DNA of 64,000 bases from Gaetbulibacter sp. S0825 (GTDB lineage Bacteria > Bacteroidota > Bacteroidia > Flavobacteriales > Flavobacteriaceae). The position numbers and the translations under genes were made by a program. Within the stretch, counting starts at the first letter, position 1; the number at the start of each line of letters is the position of its first letter. Positions 23,182 to 31,548 of the stretch are shown here, one piece after another. The stretch is taken from positions 248,001 through 312,000 of the forward strand of contig NZ_JAATJT010000001.1 of NCBI RefSeq assembly GCF_011777505.1, in the 5' to 3' direction. The notes under the pieces were generated by a model that saw only the letters and a program-made list of their open reading frames with translations, did no database searches and was not told the DNA's origin.

Positions 23182-23775
23182 TTACATTCTATTGACTTTC
23201 GATATAATTTTACTCATAAACTCTGGCGTAATACCAATGTACCCTGCCAAGTCTTTCTGGGTAATTCTATTAACAATATTTGGATATTTCTTTTTGAACT
23301 CGATATATCTTTCTTCTGCTGTTAAGGATATACCATGGTTAGAACGCCTAATGTAGCTTATGAGTGATCTTTGATAAAGTATTCGGTAAAACCTTTCAAA
23401 TTTTGGTATTTCTTGAAAAAGTAAATCATAATTAGCTCTAGAAATACCTAACAACTCTGAATCTTCAGTAGCTTTAATAAAATAACGTGATGGTTGTTTG
23501 GTTATAAAACTTGCAATGTCTCCTGTCCAATAATCTTCAACCGCAAACATTGAGATATGTGGTACGCCATCTACATCTAAAGTATATGCCTTTAAGCAAC
23601 CTTTAGTTATAAAATACTCGTATTTAGTAATTTCTCCCGCTTGCATTAAATAAGCCCTCCTTTTTACTTTTACTTCTGTAAGCAAAGAAATATACTTCTG
23701 CTTTTCAAGCTCGGTTAAATCAATAAATCTACTAACATTATCAATAATTAGTTTATGTGAGTCCTTCAATTTCAA
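23182..23775 (-). CDS. Crp/Fnr-family transcriptional regulator
   Basis: A 197-residue protein reading from a TTG at 23775; no ATG is available and another in-frame non-ATG start lies just upstream, so the start is uncertain. The cNMP-binding-type barrel spans ~25-115 (VKRRAYLMQAGEITKYEYFI) and the winged HTH is ITQKDLAGYIGITPEFMSKIISK. It is adjacent to the outer-membrane/DoxX/FMN-reductase operon. By proximity it is the prime candidate to bind the TTAAC-N4-GTCAA operators at four promoters in the window. Confidence 0.87.
   Translation of the reverse strand: MKLKDSHKLIIDNVSRFIDLTELEKQKYISLLTEVKVKRRAYLMQAGEITKYEYFITKGCLKAYTLDVDGVPHISMFAVEDYWTGDIASFITKQPSRYFIKATEDSELLGISRANYDLLFQEIPKFERFYRILYQRSLISYIRRSNHGISLTAEERYIEFKKKYPNIVNRITQKDLAGYIGITPEFMSKIISKVNRM
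23192..23205 (-). promoter_or_regulatory. Degenerate TTAAC-type half site
   Basis: Minus strand ATATC-GAAA-GTCAA keeps the right half and spacer of site 4 (31579-31592) but only three of five left-half bases. No good -7 element lies 22 bp downstream. It overlaps the last codons of the Crp/Fnr gene and lies upstream of the outer-membrane-like gene. It may be a weak site or chance. Confidence 0.35.
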
Positions 23776-23801
23776 AATGATTCTATATACTTTCTTTAAA
23801 A

Positions 23802-23930
23802 TTAAGCATTTAATCCTTTTTGCTGAAAAACTTTGCTCATTTTTTCATTAGCATTAATACATCCAATTATTATAGGTTTAGATGTATAGAACCAAAGAGC
23901 CAATGGATGATAATGTTGAACTATAATCAT
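23802..23930 (-). pseudogene. Small frame, possible gene remnant, in the 23776-24058 gap
   Basis: A 42-codon frame from ATG 23930 (starts MIIVQHYHPLALWFYTSKP) stays open a further ~17 codons upstream without a start. A second short frame ending VVDVWEASVKT precedes it on the same strand (stop near 23974); its end resembles the C-terminus of NmrA-like proteins. Together they look like decayed 3' ends of former genes, but I recognise no family with confidence. Confidence 0.2.
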
Positions 23931-24058
23931 CTCTTTCAGACCAAATTTTGAGATACAGTAAGTGAATATGACTTGTTTAAGTTTTTACAGATGCTTCCCA
24001 AACATCTACAACTTTATTATATTCAAAACTATCTATTCAGTCTATTCTATGATCCATT

Positions 24059-27000
24059 TTATATTGCCCTAAATAATTTATCAATTTCAGATTTGACTGC
24101 CTCATTTGGTGCTACTTTATAAAATTCCTCAAGCAAATCTAAAGTTGTAGGCTTTTTTGGGTATTTGTTATTGGCTAAAAAACTTCTTAGCGCTTGATTT
24201 ACTTTATCTTCACCAATTGATTCAGATAATTCCACCATTACAATAGCGCCTTTTGAGTAAGCTATATGTGTTGCATCATAAGGCACTTTGTATAAAGGTG
24301 GATCTCCATAAAGTCCTTTTTCATTATCATAAATTTGTTGATGTACTTTAACACGTTCCATCATGCGCTCTTTCCCATACAACTTTTTGTAAATCATCAT
24401 TTCAGTATACATAGCCAAAGACTCTGTGAGCATTGAAGCACCTTCTCTTTCATCTGGATTTATTTGACTATTTCCCCACCATATATGAGCCAACTCATGA
24501 CCTGCTAACTCATTTATGACATCTTTGCTTGGATCACTATCTATATTAGCATGAAATATCATGTTTTCGGTCATAAAAATGGTGGCTGGATATGCTGTAG
24601 CTGCAAACCCACTCGTAAAAGATGAGATCTCAACAAAGCTTATTTTTTCAAATGGGTAAGCATTAAAATTATCTATACAATAATCTAAACTTAAAACCGC
24701 ATTATTCAGTAGTCGATCTACATTTTCAAAATGCATGTCATGATAAAGTACTTCAATCTCTATGTTACGATGCTTGATAGATTGCTTTTGGTACTTAGCA
24801 GATGCAACTGCAAATCGAAATGGAATACTATCGGCTTTGTATTGGGTATTTGCCCTATCTTTTTCAGTCCAGGTTTTAACTACATCCCCAATTCCCAAAG
24901 GCGTTTGATTGCTTTCAGTGGTTACTACCATATTTAAATTTATAAAATCCTTTTTAAAGACTTTTGGTGCTTCAAGCTTCTTTAAATTTGTTGGATTACC
25001 AAGTTCATGTTCTTCTCGTTTTTGTTGATTCTCTATCTCTTTATGTGATTGGTATCCCAACAAAGGATAATGATTACTAATCCTCATGAACGAACCATTA
25101 TCAACGATGGCATTAAAAGATTGATGCCCATTGACAGCGAACCATTTGTATGATAAATTAAACTCCAGAGTCGCTGTATCACTTGGCATAAAAGGTTCAT
25201 CAAGTTTTACCTCTGAAACAATCTCATCAACTGAAATATCTTTATTATGCATTCTAAATGTTGCTTCATTTAATTCTAAGTCGGAATGAAAATTCAATAG
25301 AATCTTATTTATTGGTTTATCTGTTAGATTTTGAATTCTATATTTTCCTTGAATTTTATAAGAATTTTCAGAAGGATACAAGTCTATTTTTGTGTCTACA
25401 TCTATAATTGTTGGTTGCGATATATTTTGATAATGACGGTAATTTTTTTCATAATTAACTGCTTCAATTATTTGTACATCTTCATTTTTTGGTAAATAGC
25501 CATTCATAAAATTAAAGCCTCCAAAAACGCCTAATGCAAAGAAAACAATGGCAATAAAAGATTTCAACTTGGTCCATTGTTTAAATTTTAAAAATGAATT
25601 TAAAACCCATATTAAGCCCAATAGGCTTATTCCAAAAAACAATCTGTTTGAAAAGGCCGACAGATAAGCACCATATCCATTTAAGTCGCTAAACACACCA
25701 TTGAACCCTGAGAAAATGTGTAACAATGGATATGGCAACAACATCTTAAATAATGGTGTTGCAAAAACTACAACCGCTAATATTGAAACACCTAAGGCTA
25801 CATATTTGCTATTTATAATAGTATTGACAAGAAGTAATAATGCCCCGAAAAGGAAAAGCGGAATTGTATTAAATATAATAACCCCAAAATAAGCCAACCA
25901 ATCAATTTGGGTATATCCATAACTTATTTGTAACACTAATGCTAATACTATAAGTAGCGTAGTTAAGAATACCAATAGCACAGCTAATGACATTAAGTGC
26001 CCTTTTAATTTCGCTTTTGAAAAAAATGTACTGTCTTCAATTAAATAAAAATTGGCTGTAGTACTTCGCCAATACATATCATTTATAAAATACACTAAAA
26101 CAAATGCTCCTATTAAGTGAAAGCTTTGAGAAATAGAAGTAGCCAAAAGTCCTGAACTGGCATAATAATTTGGTAAACGTATGCCTTTATCTATATCAGA
26201 ATACATCTCTATACCAACATAGAATACTAACAGCATTGAAACGGCAACTATGGTTACGCTTTTAAAGAGGTAAACTATATCAACCTTTGCAAAGGAAATA
26301 ATTGAACTGAACTCTGACTTAAAACTAAAATTAAGAGCTGGTGTTTTAACTTTTGTTAATCTTACTTTTACATCCTTAACCTTATGCTGAATACGCTTTA
26401 ATTCCTTTTTACTTGTCGCTTTATTGAACACATAAAAACGATAAGAAATTACCAAAAACAATATTGACAACAACATATAAGCTATACGATTGATAGCCAA
26501 AAAGCCTTTTAATGGAACGATGAACTGATTTTTATCGGTAACACTAAAGTCTTTAGCTTCAAAGAAATATGCTGATACTCCAAAAGGATCTAATAATGAT
26601 GATAGTTGCTGGGTTTCAATAGATTGTGGTATGCTTCCTGCCATAAATGGCGAATTAGAAAACACCAGTAATACCATGTAAAGCACATACAATAGTAAAC
26701 CTCCAATAACCACTAATAACTTCTTGCGTGAAGTATAAGCAATCATAAACAAGAAGCTACAAACAAAAAAGCAGTTTAAAACTCCAAAGATCAAAAAAGG
26801 ATAGAGATACGACCAAAAACTAAACCCTAACTGCATTTCATTTCCAGTACGCGAGTTTTGACCAATGACAAAACCTAAAATTAAGATTAAAAAACTTAGA
26901 AAAGTTTTTAAAGTAAACACTGAGAATTTTCCTATTAAATAGTTTTTAAGCGTAATTGGATATGAGAACAACATGATATCAAATTTTGTATCCCATTCCT

Positions 27001-27229
27001 TAAATAGAATCTCCAAGGCAAATAAAATAGCCATAAAAATTATTGATAGACTCAACAAAGCCATCATAAAGCCAATTGTGTAAGGAGAATTAAGATAAAT
27101 TCCTTCACCAGCAGTTAGGTTAAACTTATAACCGCAAAACCATCCTATAAACAGTAATATGACACTTGTTAAACCTAAGACATAACGATTTCCGCTATGC
27201 TTTAATTGAAATTGAAGTATAGCATTCAT
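24059..27229 (-). CDS. ABC permease fused to an M1-family zinc peptidase
   Basis: 1056 residues. The first ~570 hold about twelve membrane segments typical of ABC-2 permeases (KEWDTKFDIMLFSYPITLKNYLIGK, repeated in a second half). Residues ~600-1056 are an M1 aminopeptidase-like domain with the zinc motif HELAHIWWGN and the downstream Glu in LTESLAMYTE. Such fusions occur in Bacteroidota. The peptidase domain is probably periplasmic. ATG at 27229 is two bases after the ATPase stop, so the two form one transporter. Substrate unknown; processing of an exported peptide is plausible. Confidence 0.88.
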   Translation of the reverse strand: MNAILQFQLKHSGNRYVLGLTSVILLFIGWFCGYKFNLTAGEGIYLNSPYTIGFMMALLSLSIIFMAILFALEILFKEWDTKFDIMLFSYPITLKNYLIGKFSVFTLKTFLSFLILILGFVIGQNSRTGNEMQLGFSFWSYLYPFLIFGVLNCFFVCSFLFMIAYTSRKKLLVVIGGLLLYVLYMVLLVFSNSPFMAGSIPQSIETQQLSSLLDPFGVSAYFFEAKDFSVTDKNQFIVPLKGFLAINRIAYMLLSILFLVISYRFYVFNKATSKKELKRIQHKVKDVKVRLTKVKTPALNFSFKSEFSSIISFAKVDIVYLFKSVTIVAVSMLLVFYVGIEMYSDIDKGIRLPNYYASSGLLATSISQSFHLIGAFVLVYFINDMYWRSTTANFYLIEDSTFFSKAKLKGHLMSLAVLLVFLTTLLIVLALVLQISYGYTQIDWLAYFGVIIFNTIPLFLFGALLLLVNTIINSKYVALGVSILAVVVFATPLFKMLLPYPLLHIFSGFNGVFSDLNGYGAYLSAFSNRLFFGISLLGLIWVLNSFLKFKQWTKLKSFIAIVFFALGVFGGFNFMNGYLPKNEDVQIIEAVNYEKNYRHYQNISQPTIIDVDTKIDLYPSENSYKIQGKYRIQNLTDKPINKILLNFHSDLELNEATFRMHNKDISVDEIVSEVKLDEPFMPSDTATLEFNLSYKWFAVNGHQSFNAIVDNGSFMRISNHYPLLGYQSHKEIENQQKREEHELGNPTNLKKLEAPKVFKKDFINLNMVVTTESNQTPLGIGDVVKTWTEKDRANTQYKADSIPFRFAVASAKYQKQSIKHRNIEIEVLYHDMHFENVDRLLNNAVLSLDYCIDNFNAYPFEKISFVEISSFTSGFAATAYPATIFMTENMIFHANIDSDPSKDVINELAGHELAHIWWGNSQINPDEREGASMLTESLAMYTEMMIYKKLYGKERMMERVKVHQQIYDNEKGLYGDPPLYKVPYDATHIAYSKGAIVMVELSESIGEDKVNQALRSFLANNKYPKKPTTLDLLEEFYKVAPNEAVKSEIDKLFRAI

Positions 27230-27231
27230 AA

Positions 27232-28104
27232 TTAATTGTTTTGAGAAAGAACATTAAAGTAAACGTGCTCTAGTATTGGTTCAACTGATGAAAATGCTTC
27301 AGGTTGTGTAGGTGAAAACACTGTGATTTGAAGTTGACGCTCTATAAGTTGTTGACTAATAACTTTTAGATTTGATTGGTAAATTTCTAGTTCATCATTA
27401 TTAATAAATTTTGACCAGATTTTACCTTCTAAATCTTCAATTAAGTCTTTTGGCTTACCAGTTTTAAGAATTCTACCTTTATTCATTATGGTCATTTCAG
27501 AACATAGGTTTTTCACATCTTCAACTAAATGAGTAGATAAAATCACAACTACTTCACTACTAATATCACTTAAAAGCGTGTTAAAGCGGTTACGCTCCTC
27601 TGGGTCTAGTCCTGCTGTTGGCTCGTCTACAATGATGATTTTCGGGTTACCAAGTAAAGCTTGGGCAACGCCAAAGCGCTGTTTCATACCGCCAGAAAAG
27701 GTATGTACCTCTTTATCTCTAAAATCCCAAAGGTTGACTTTTTCTAACAAATATTGAATCTGTTTCTGACGTTCAACTTTATTATTAACACCTTTTAAAA
27801 AAGCTATATGGTTTAATAAGTCGTATGCATTTACCTTAGGGTACACTCCAAAATCTTGTGGCAAAAATCCTAGATTTTTTTTGATATAATCTGTGTCTTG
27901 TACTACATTTATATCATTAAACATAATAGAACCTGAAGTTGGTCTCTGTAATCCCACAATCGTTTTCATTAAGGAGGATTTACCAGCACCATTTGGGCCT
28001 AACAATCCAAACATTCCATTCTTTATCTCTAATGAAATATTTTTTATGGCTTCATGACCGTTTTTATAGGTAAGATTTAGATTCTTAATCTTTAGTGAGT
28101 TCAT
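27232..28104 (-). CDS. ABC transporter ATP-binding protein
   Basis: A 290-residue ATPase: Walker A GLLGPNGAGKSSL (residues ~33-45), signature TFSGGMKQRFG, Walker B IIIVDEPTAGLD, and H-loop STHLVED. The C-terminal ~70 residues are the variable extension of CcmA/DrrA-type exporters. It starts at ATG 28104, overlapping the previous stop as ATGA, and drives the permease-peptidase fusion encoded directly downstream. Confidence 0.93.
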   Translation of the reverse strand: MNSLKIKNLNLTYKNGHEAIKNISLEIKNGMFGLLGPNGAGKSSLMKTIVGLQRPTSGSIMFNDINVVQDTDYIKKNLGFLPQDFGVYPKVNAYDLLNHIAFLKGVNNKVERQKQIQYLLEKVNLWDFRDKEVHTFSGGMKQRFGVAQALLGNPKIIIVDEPTAGLDPEERNRFNTLLSDISSEVVVILSTHLVEDVKNLCSEMTIMNKGRILKTGKPKDLIEDLEGKIWSKFINNDELEIYQSNLKVISQQLIERQLQITVFSPTQPEAFSSVEPILEHVYFNVLSQNN

Positions 28105-29240
28105 ATTTTAATCTTTTTAATTGCTTTTGTCTTCTCTTTTAATAATTTTTCCGAATCTGGATACTTTTCTAATAAAACATCATACAATTCAACCGCCTCT
28201 TTAAAACGATTACTTTTTACATAAAAGTTAGCAAAGTGAGAAACGGCATACTCCATATTACCACTCATCAGTCCATCAATTATTTTCTCTTTATCTAAAG
28301 CATTGAGTAATGTTTCAAAATGATAAAAATCTTCTGCTCTCATGGCACTTCTAATGATGGTAAATTTAGACCAGAGAGAAAGTTCTGGAGAAAACCCATA
28401 TCTGTTTGCTCTTTCTTTGGCATAACGATTAGCATAGTCTAAACCACCAGCATTGATAAATTTTTGAAGATTATTGGTTTCAAATTCCTGATAGTATTTA
28501 TAATAGTTTCTAAGTCCATGATATAAGGTTGGGTAACCAGTTGAACGGTGTTTTTCTATATAAAGGTTTAAGAAAGTCCATTGTAATCCTTCAATATTTT
28601 TTTGAGATAATAAGGAATCTAATTTAACGGCACTGTGTTTTCCATCATACTCGTCTGGACTTATAGAAAAATAGAGGTTTGTTGGTAATGTTGAAACACC
28701 GTTTAACTTATCTATGGCTTCCATTATAGGATACGCACTTGCCATGATATGTGCATCAAACAATGTTGGGTTTGACAACATCGTGTTAAAAACTAAACTT
28801 GCACCAAACTCCCATCCAAAAAATAATTTTTCATTATTGGTTCTAAAGTTAGTATCTATATATGGTATAAGTTCAGTACTAACAAACTCAATAAATTTTT
28901 CCTTTCCTTCTCCTAAATCCTGAAATCGTTTTGGGTAATCAGTATTTATTCCAACAACTATAAACTCTGGCGTTAATTGGAACTGTTTAAAAGATTGATT
29001 TAAGCTTACTGAGTATAGAAAAAATCGCTGTCCATCCAACACATACACCACAGGATATTTTTCATTAGAATGTGCATAATTTTGAGGAAGATAAACCTGA
29101 ATCTGTCTCTCCTCGCCCAACGCTTTTGATTTAATAAAATGGTTTGTCCCTATAGTATTATTAGTAGGACTATTTTGAGCGTTTACACTTACTACTAATA
29201 AGCAACTTATAAACGTTGAAAAAACTATTCTTTTTATCAT
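28101..29240 (-). CDS. Secreted esterase-like protein without the nucleophile serine, C-terminal repeats
   Basis: 379 residues with signal peptide (FISCLLVVSVNAQ). The Esterase_D-type fold is clear: RQIQVYLPQNYAHSNEKYPV and YVLDGQRFF. At the elbow, where G-x-S-x-G-G is expected, it reads LFFGWEFGASLVF, with Glu in place of Ser. Residues ~340-379 look TPR-like (SNRFKEAVELYDVLLEKYPD). It may be a non-catalytic binding protein. Its stop overlaps the ATPase start (ATGA) and the CHMI gene is 10 bp upstream. Confidence 0.82.
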   Translation of the reverse strand: MIKRIVFSTFISCLLVVSVNAQNSPTNNTIGTNHFIKSKALGEERQIQVYLPQNYAHSNEKYPVVYVLDGQRFFLYSVSLNQSFKQFQLTPEFIVVGINTDYPKRFQDLGEGKEKFIEFVSTELIPYIDTNFRTNNEKLFFGWEFGASLVFNTMLSNPTLFDAHIMASAYPIMEAIDKLNGVSTLPTNLYFSISPDEYDGKHSAVKLDSLLSQKNIEGLQWTFLNLYIEKHRSTGYPTLYHGLRNYYKYYQEFETNNLQKFINAGGLDYANRYAKERANRYGFSPELSLWSKFTIIRSAMRAEDFYHFETLLNALDKEKIIDGLMSGNMEYAVSHFANFYVKSNRFKEAVELYDVLLEKYPDSEKLLKEKTKAIKKIKI

Positions 29241-29250
29241 ATTTAAGAAA

Positions 29251-29595
29251 TTATATCATAGCTTTATTACAATAGGTTGCTTTCTCAAAATCCCTTATGT
29301 TGATAGAGATAATAGGCACTTCAGGAAACATAGCTTTAAGCTCTGTCACAATTTGCTTTGACAGTTTTGCTTTTTGTTCCGTATTTCGCCCTTGCATGAT
29401 ATTAGCAAATACATGAATAAAATCAGCTTTAGTATTCCCAACAGTATAATGTTGAAAAGAATTAATCCTTACTTTAATATCGTCAGGAGCAAACAATCCT
29501 GTTGATTCTGCTGTATCATATACTTTTTGCATGATATTTTCAGGTGATTTTAGTTCTATGATCTGTTGCGAACAGTCTATTACAAAGTGTGGCAT
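29251..29595 (-). CDS. CHMI-family isomerase, second copy
   Basis: A 114-residue protein starting MPHFVIDCSQQ, with Pro2 as expected catalytic base and the same segments DIKVRIN, FIHVFANIMQGR and ISINIRDFEKATYCNKAM as the copy at 2291-2635. The two are about three quarters identical and equal in length. It is embedded in an operon between a serine hydrolase and an esterase-like gene, not in an aromatic degradation cluster, so its substrate may differ from that of classical CHMI. Confidence 0.82.
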   Translation of the reverse strand: MPHFVIDCSQQIIELKSPENIMQKVYDTAESTGLFAPDDIKVRINSFQHYTVGNTKADFIHVFANIMQGRNTEQKAKLSKQIVTELKAMFPEVPIISINIRDFEKATYCNKAMI

Positions 29596-29615
29596 ATCGT
29601 TTTATTTTAAAATTT

Positions 29616-30695
29616 TTACTTTTTAAACTTTTTGATTACTAAGGCCGTGATTTGCCTTGTTGCCTGCGTTGGCGAATTACAATCACAATTACTAAACCCA
29701 ACAACATAAATATCTAAACTTGGCACATAAACGCCCATAGATTTAAAGCCAAATACACTTCCTCCATGTTCTCTCGTTGGCACACCATCAATATCTTTTA
29801 AACGCCAACCATAACCATAGGTAAATTGCTCTCCATTGTTTAATGTGTTTTTTCGAAATACTTTATCAATTGTACTCTGAGAAATTAACAGATTATTGTT
29901 AATGGCTTCTTGCCATTTTAACATATCGTCAACGGTTGACATTAAAGAACCAGAAGCATACGGAATACTTAAACTCACAAACATTTTGTTTGTAAACGCT
30001 CCTCTGTTATGATAGCCATAGGCTCTATTTTTTACAATCTCTCTATCACTCGCATAACGAGAATTGTTCATTGCAAGTTTTTCGAAGATGTTTGTTTCTA
30101 TAAAATCTTCGTATGTTTCTCCAGAGACCAATTCTATTATATATCCTAATACTACATAACCAGAATTATTATACTCAAATTTTTCACCTGGCTTAAATTC
30201 TACAGGTTCATCTTTAAAAAAGTCAACTAGCTCTTTTGGTGCCATATCTTTTCTTGCAATTCTCAAAATGGATTTCATCTTAGTAAAATCCTTAATACCA
30301 GACGTATGCGTCAATAAATGATGAATAGTGATATTGTTTCCATTAAGGTAATCTGGAATAAATTTTGAAACAGCATCATTTACATTTAATTCCCCTTGTT
30401 CTTGGAGCATCATGATAGCAATAGCTGTAAATTGTTTGGTCGTAGAACCTATTTGAAAAACATTTTCTGGCATCATATCTACATCGAGTTCAATGTTAGA
30501 TTTACCAAATGCTTTTCTGTATATTGACTCACCATTTTTTGCTACTAAAAACACACCTCCTGGTTCATCCTTCTTTTTGAACACAGTAGTTAAAACACTA
30601 TCTATTTGAGTTTCTAAAGTTTGTGAATATGTGTATTGTAGAACCAAAATAGTACTGACAAAAAACAGGCTTCGTTTTAATAGTTTTAATTTCAT
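29616..30695 (-). CDS. Secreted serine beta-lactamase-fold hydrolase
   Basis: A 359-residue protein with signal peptide (residues 1-24, LQYTYSQ). Active-site motifs: S-T-T-K (QIGSTTKQFTA), Y-N-N (FEYNNSGY) and H-G-G (REHGGSVFG). It belongs to the class C / AmpH / esterase EstB group; without the rest of a resistance context it is more likely a peptidase or esterase. First gene of the operon continuing through CHMI, the esterase-like gene, the ABC ATPase and the permease-peptidase, under the TTAAG operator at 30774-30787. Confidence 0.87.
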   Translation of the reverse strand: MKLKLLKRSLFFVSTILVLQYTYSQTLETQIDSVLTTVFKKKDEPGGVFLVAKNGESIYRKAFGKSNIELDVDMMPENVFQIGSTTKQFTAIAIMMLQEQGELNVNDAVSKFIPDYLNGNNITIHHLLTHTSGIKDFTKMKSILRIARKDMAPKELVDFFKDEPVEFKPGEKFEYNNSGYVVLGYIIELVSGETYEDFIETNIFEKLAMNNSRYASDREIVKNRAYGYHNRGAFTNKMFVSLSIPYASGSLMSTVDDMLKWQEAINNNLLISQSTIDKVFRKNTLNNGEQFTYGYGWRLKDIDGVPTREHGGSVFGFKSMGVYVPSLDIYVVGFSNCDCNSPTQATRQITALVIKKFKK

Positions 30696-30743
30696 TGTGT
30701 TCGTTTTTTATTGATTATGTATTAGATGTTCTTATTATTAATC

Positions 30744-30787
30744 CAAATTTAATTGGTCAGCTTATTAATAATCTTAAGGTATCTTAA
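30744..30787 (-). promoter_or_regulatory. Crp/Fnr-type operator TTAAG-N4-CTTAA with -7 element, site 2
   Basis: Minus strand TTAAG-ATAC-CTTAA (30774-30787), 22 bp, then TAAATTTG (30744-30751), a perfect TAnnTTTG. The core and its flanks are the same 18 bases as at 13471-13488. It drives the five-gene operon starting at 30695. Confidence 0.78.
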
Positions 30788-30832
30788 GAAAATTTACCAA
30801 TCTCGAATTATGACTAAAAGAGCTTCTTGGGG

Positions 30833-31525
30833 TTACACAAATTTTGCATTTTGTAGTCCCCTTTGTTTTTTAAACCCTTTAATTAGTAGCCAAACTGTAA
30901 AAGAAAACTCTCCAATTACTGATGGCATAATCACGATAACTTCAAAAACATCTTTATAATCAATATAATTTGGCATAAATAGTTTAGCCATACCATCTAT
31001 AATGTAACCTATAGCTGCTAGAAGCAATAACAGACCTAGAGCTTTCGGGATATATTGTGATTTTAAGGCTAGATATCCTAAAACAATTAAATGGATACCA
31101 AAAAACAATAATCCAACAGTCCAAAGTGTGTCAAAATCTAATAATAGCTTCATTACACGATGCTGTAAGGTTACAGAATTACTTGCATTAAATGTTAGCT
31201 GATAAATATTCCATAGCTTAAATAAGGCAATACCAAAAAACAGGGCGTGCAATAACCTAAAAAATGAAGCTAAATAAGTGATGTTTTTACTTATTGATTT
31301 TGTTAAACCAAAAAGTGACCAAACCAGAAGTGCATCAAAAAACAACATCATAACAAACCCAAGTAATCCGTTTCCGAATTGTGAATGATTATTAATAAAG
31401 TTTGCAGTTGTAATTGACGGATTATTAATATCTAGGAGGCTTTCAAGCACGGCAAAATTGGCATAAAAGCCAGATATAAAAATCATTAAATAAGCTATTC
31501 CCGAAATTTTTGCAATTTCTTTCAT
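30833..31525 (-). CDS. DUF4386 membrane protein
   Basis: A 230-residue protein with six hydrophobic segments. The start (KISGIAYLMIFISGFYANF), the middle FRLLHALFFGIALF and GIHLIVLGYLALKS match the DUF4386 family, whose function is unknown. Monocistronic, transcribed from the promoter at 31549-31592 with a TTAAC-type operator. A DUF4386 gene sharing an operator with hydrolase and redox genes is the only clue to its role. Confidence 0.85.
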   Translation of the reverse strand: MKEIAKISGIAYLMIFISGFYANFAVLESLLDINNPSITTANFINNHSQFGNGLLGFVMMLFFDALLVWSLFGLTKSISKNITYLASFFRLLHALFFGIALFKLWNIYQLTFNASNSVTLQHRVMKLLLDFDTLWTVGLLFFGIHLIVLGYLALKSQYIPKALGLLLLLAAIGYIIDGMAKLFMPNYIDYKDVFEVIVIMPSVIGEFSFTVWLLIKGFKKQRGLQNAKFV

Positions 31526-31548
31526 AATTCTACATATTATATTCTATG

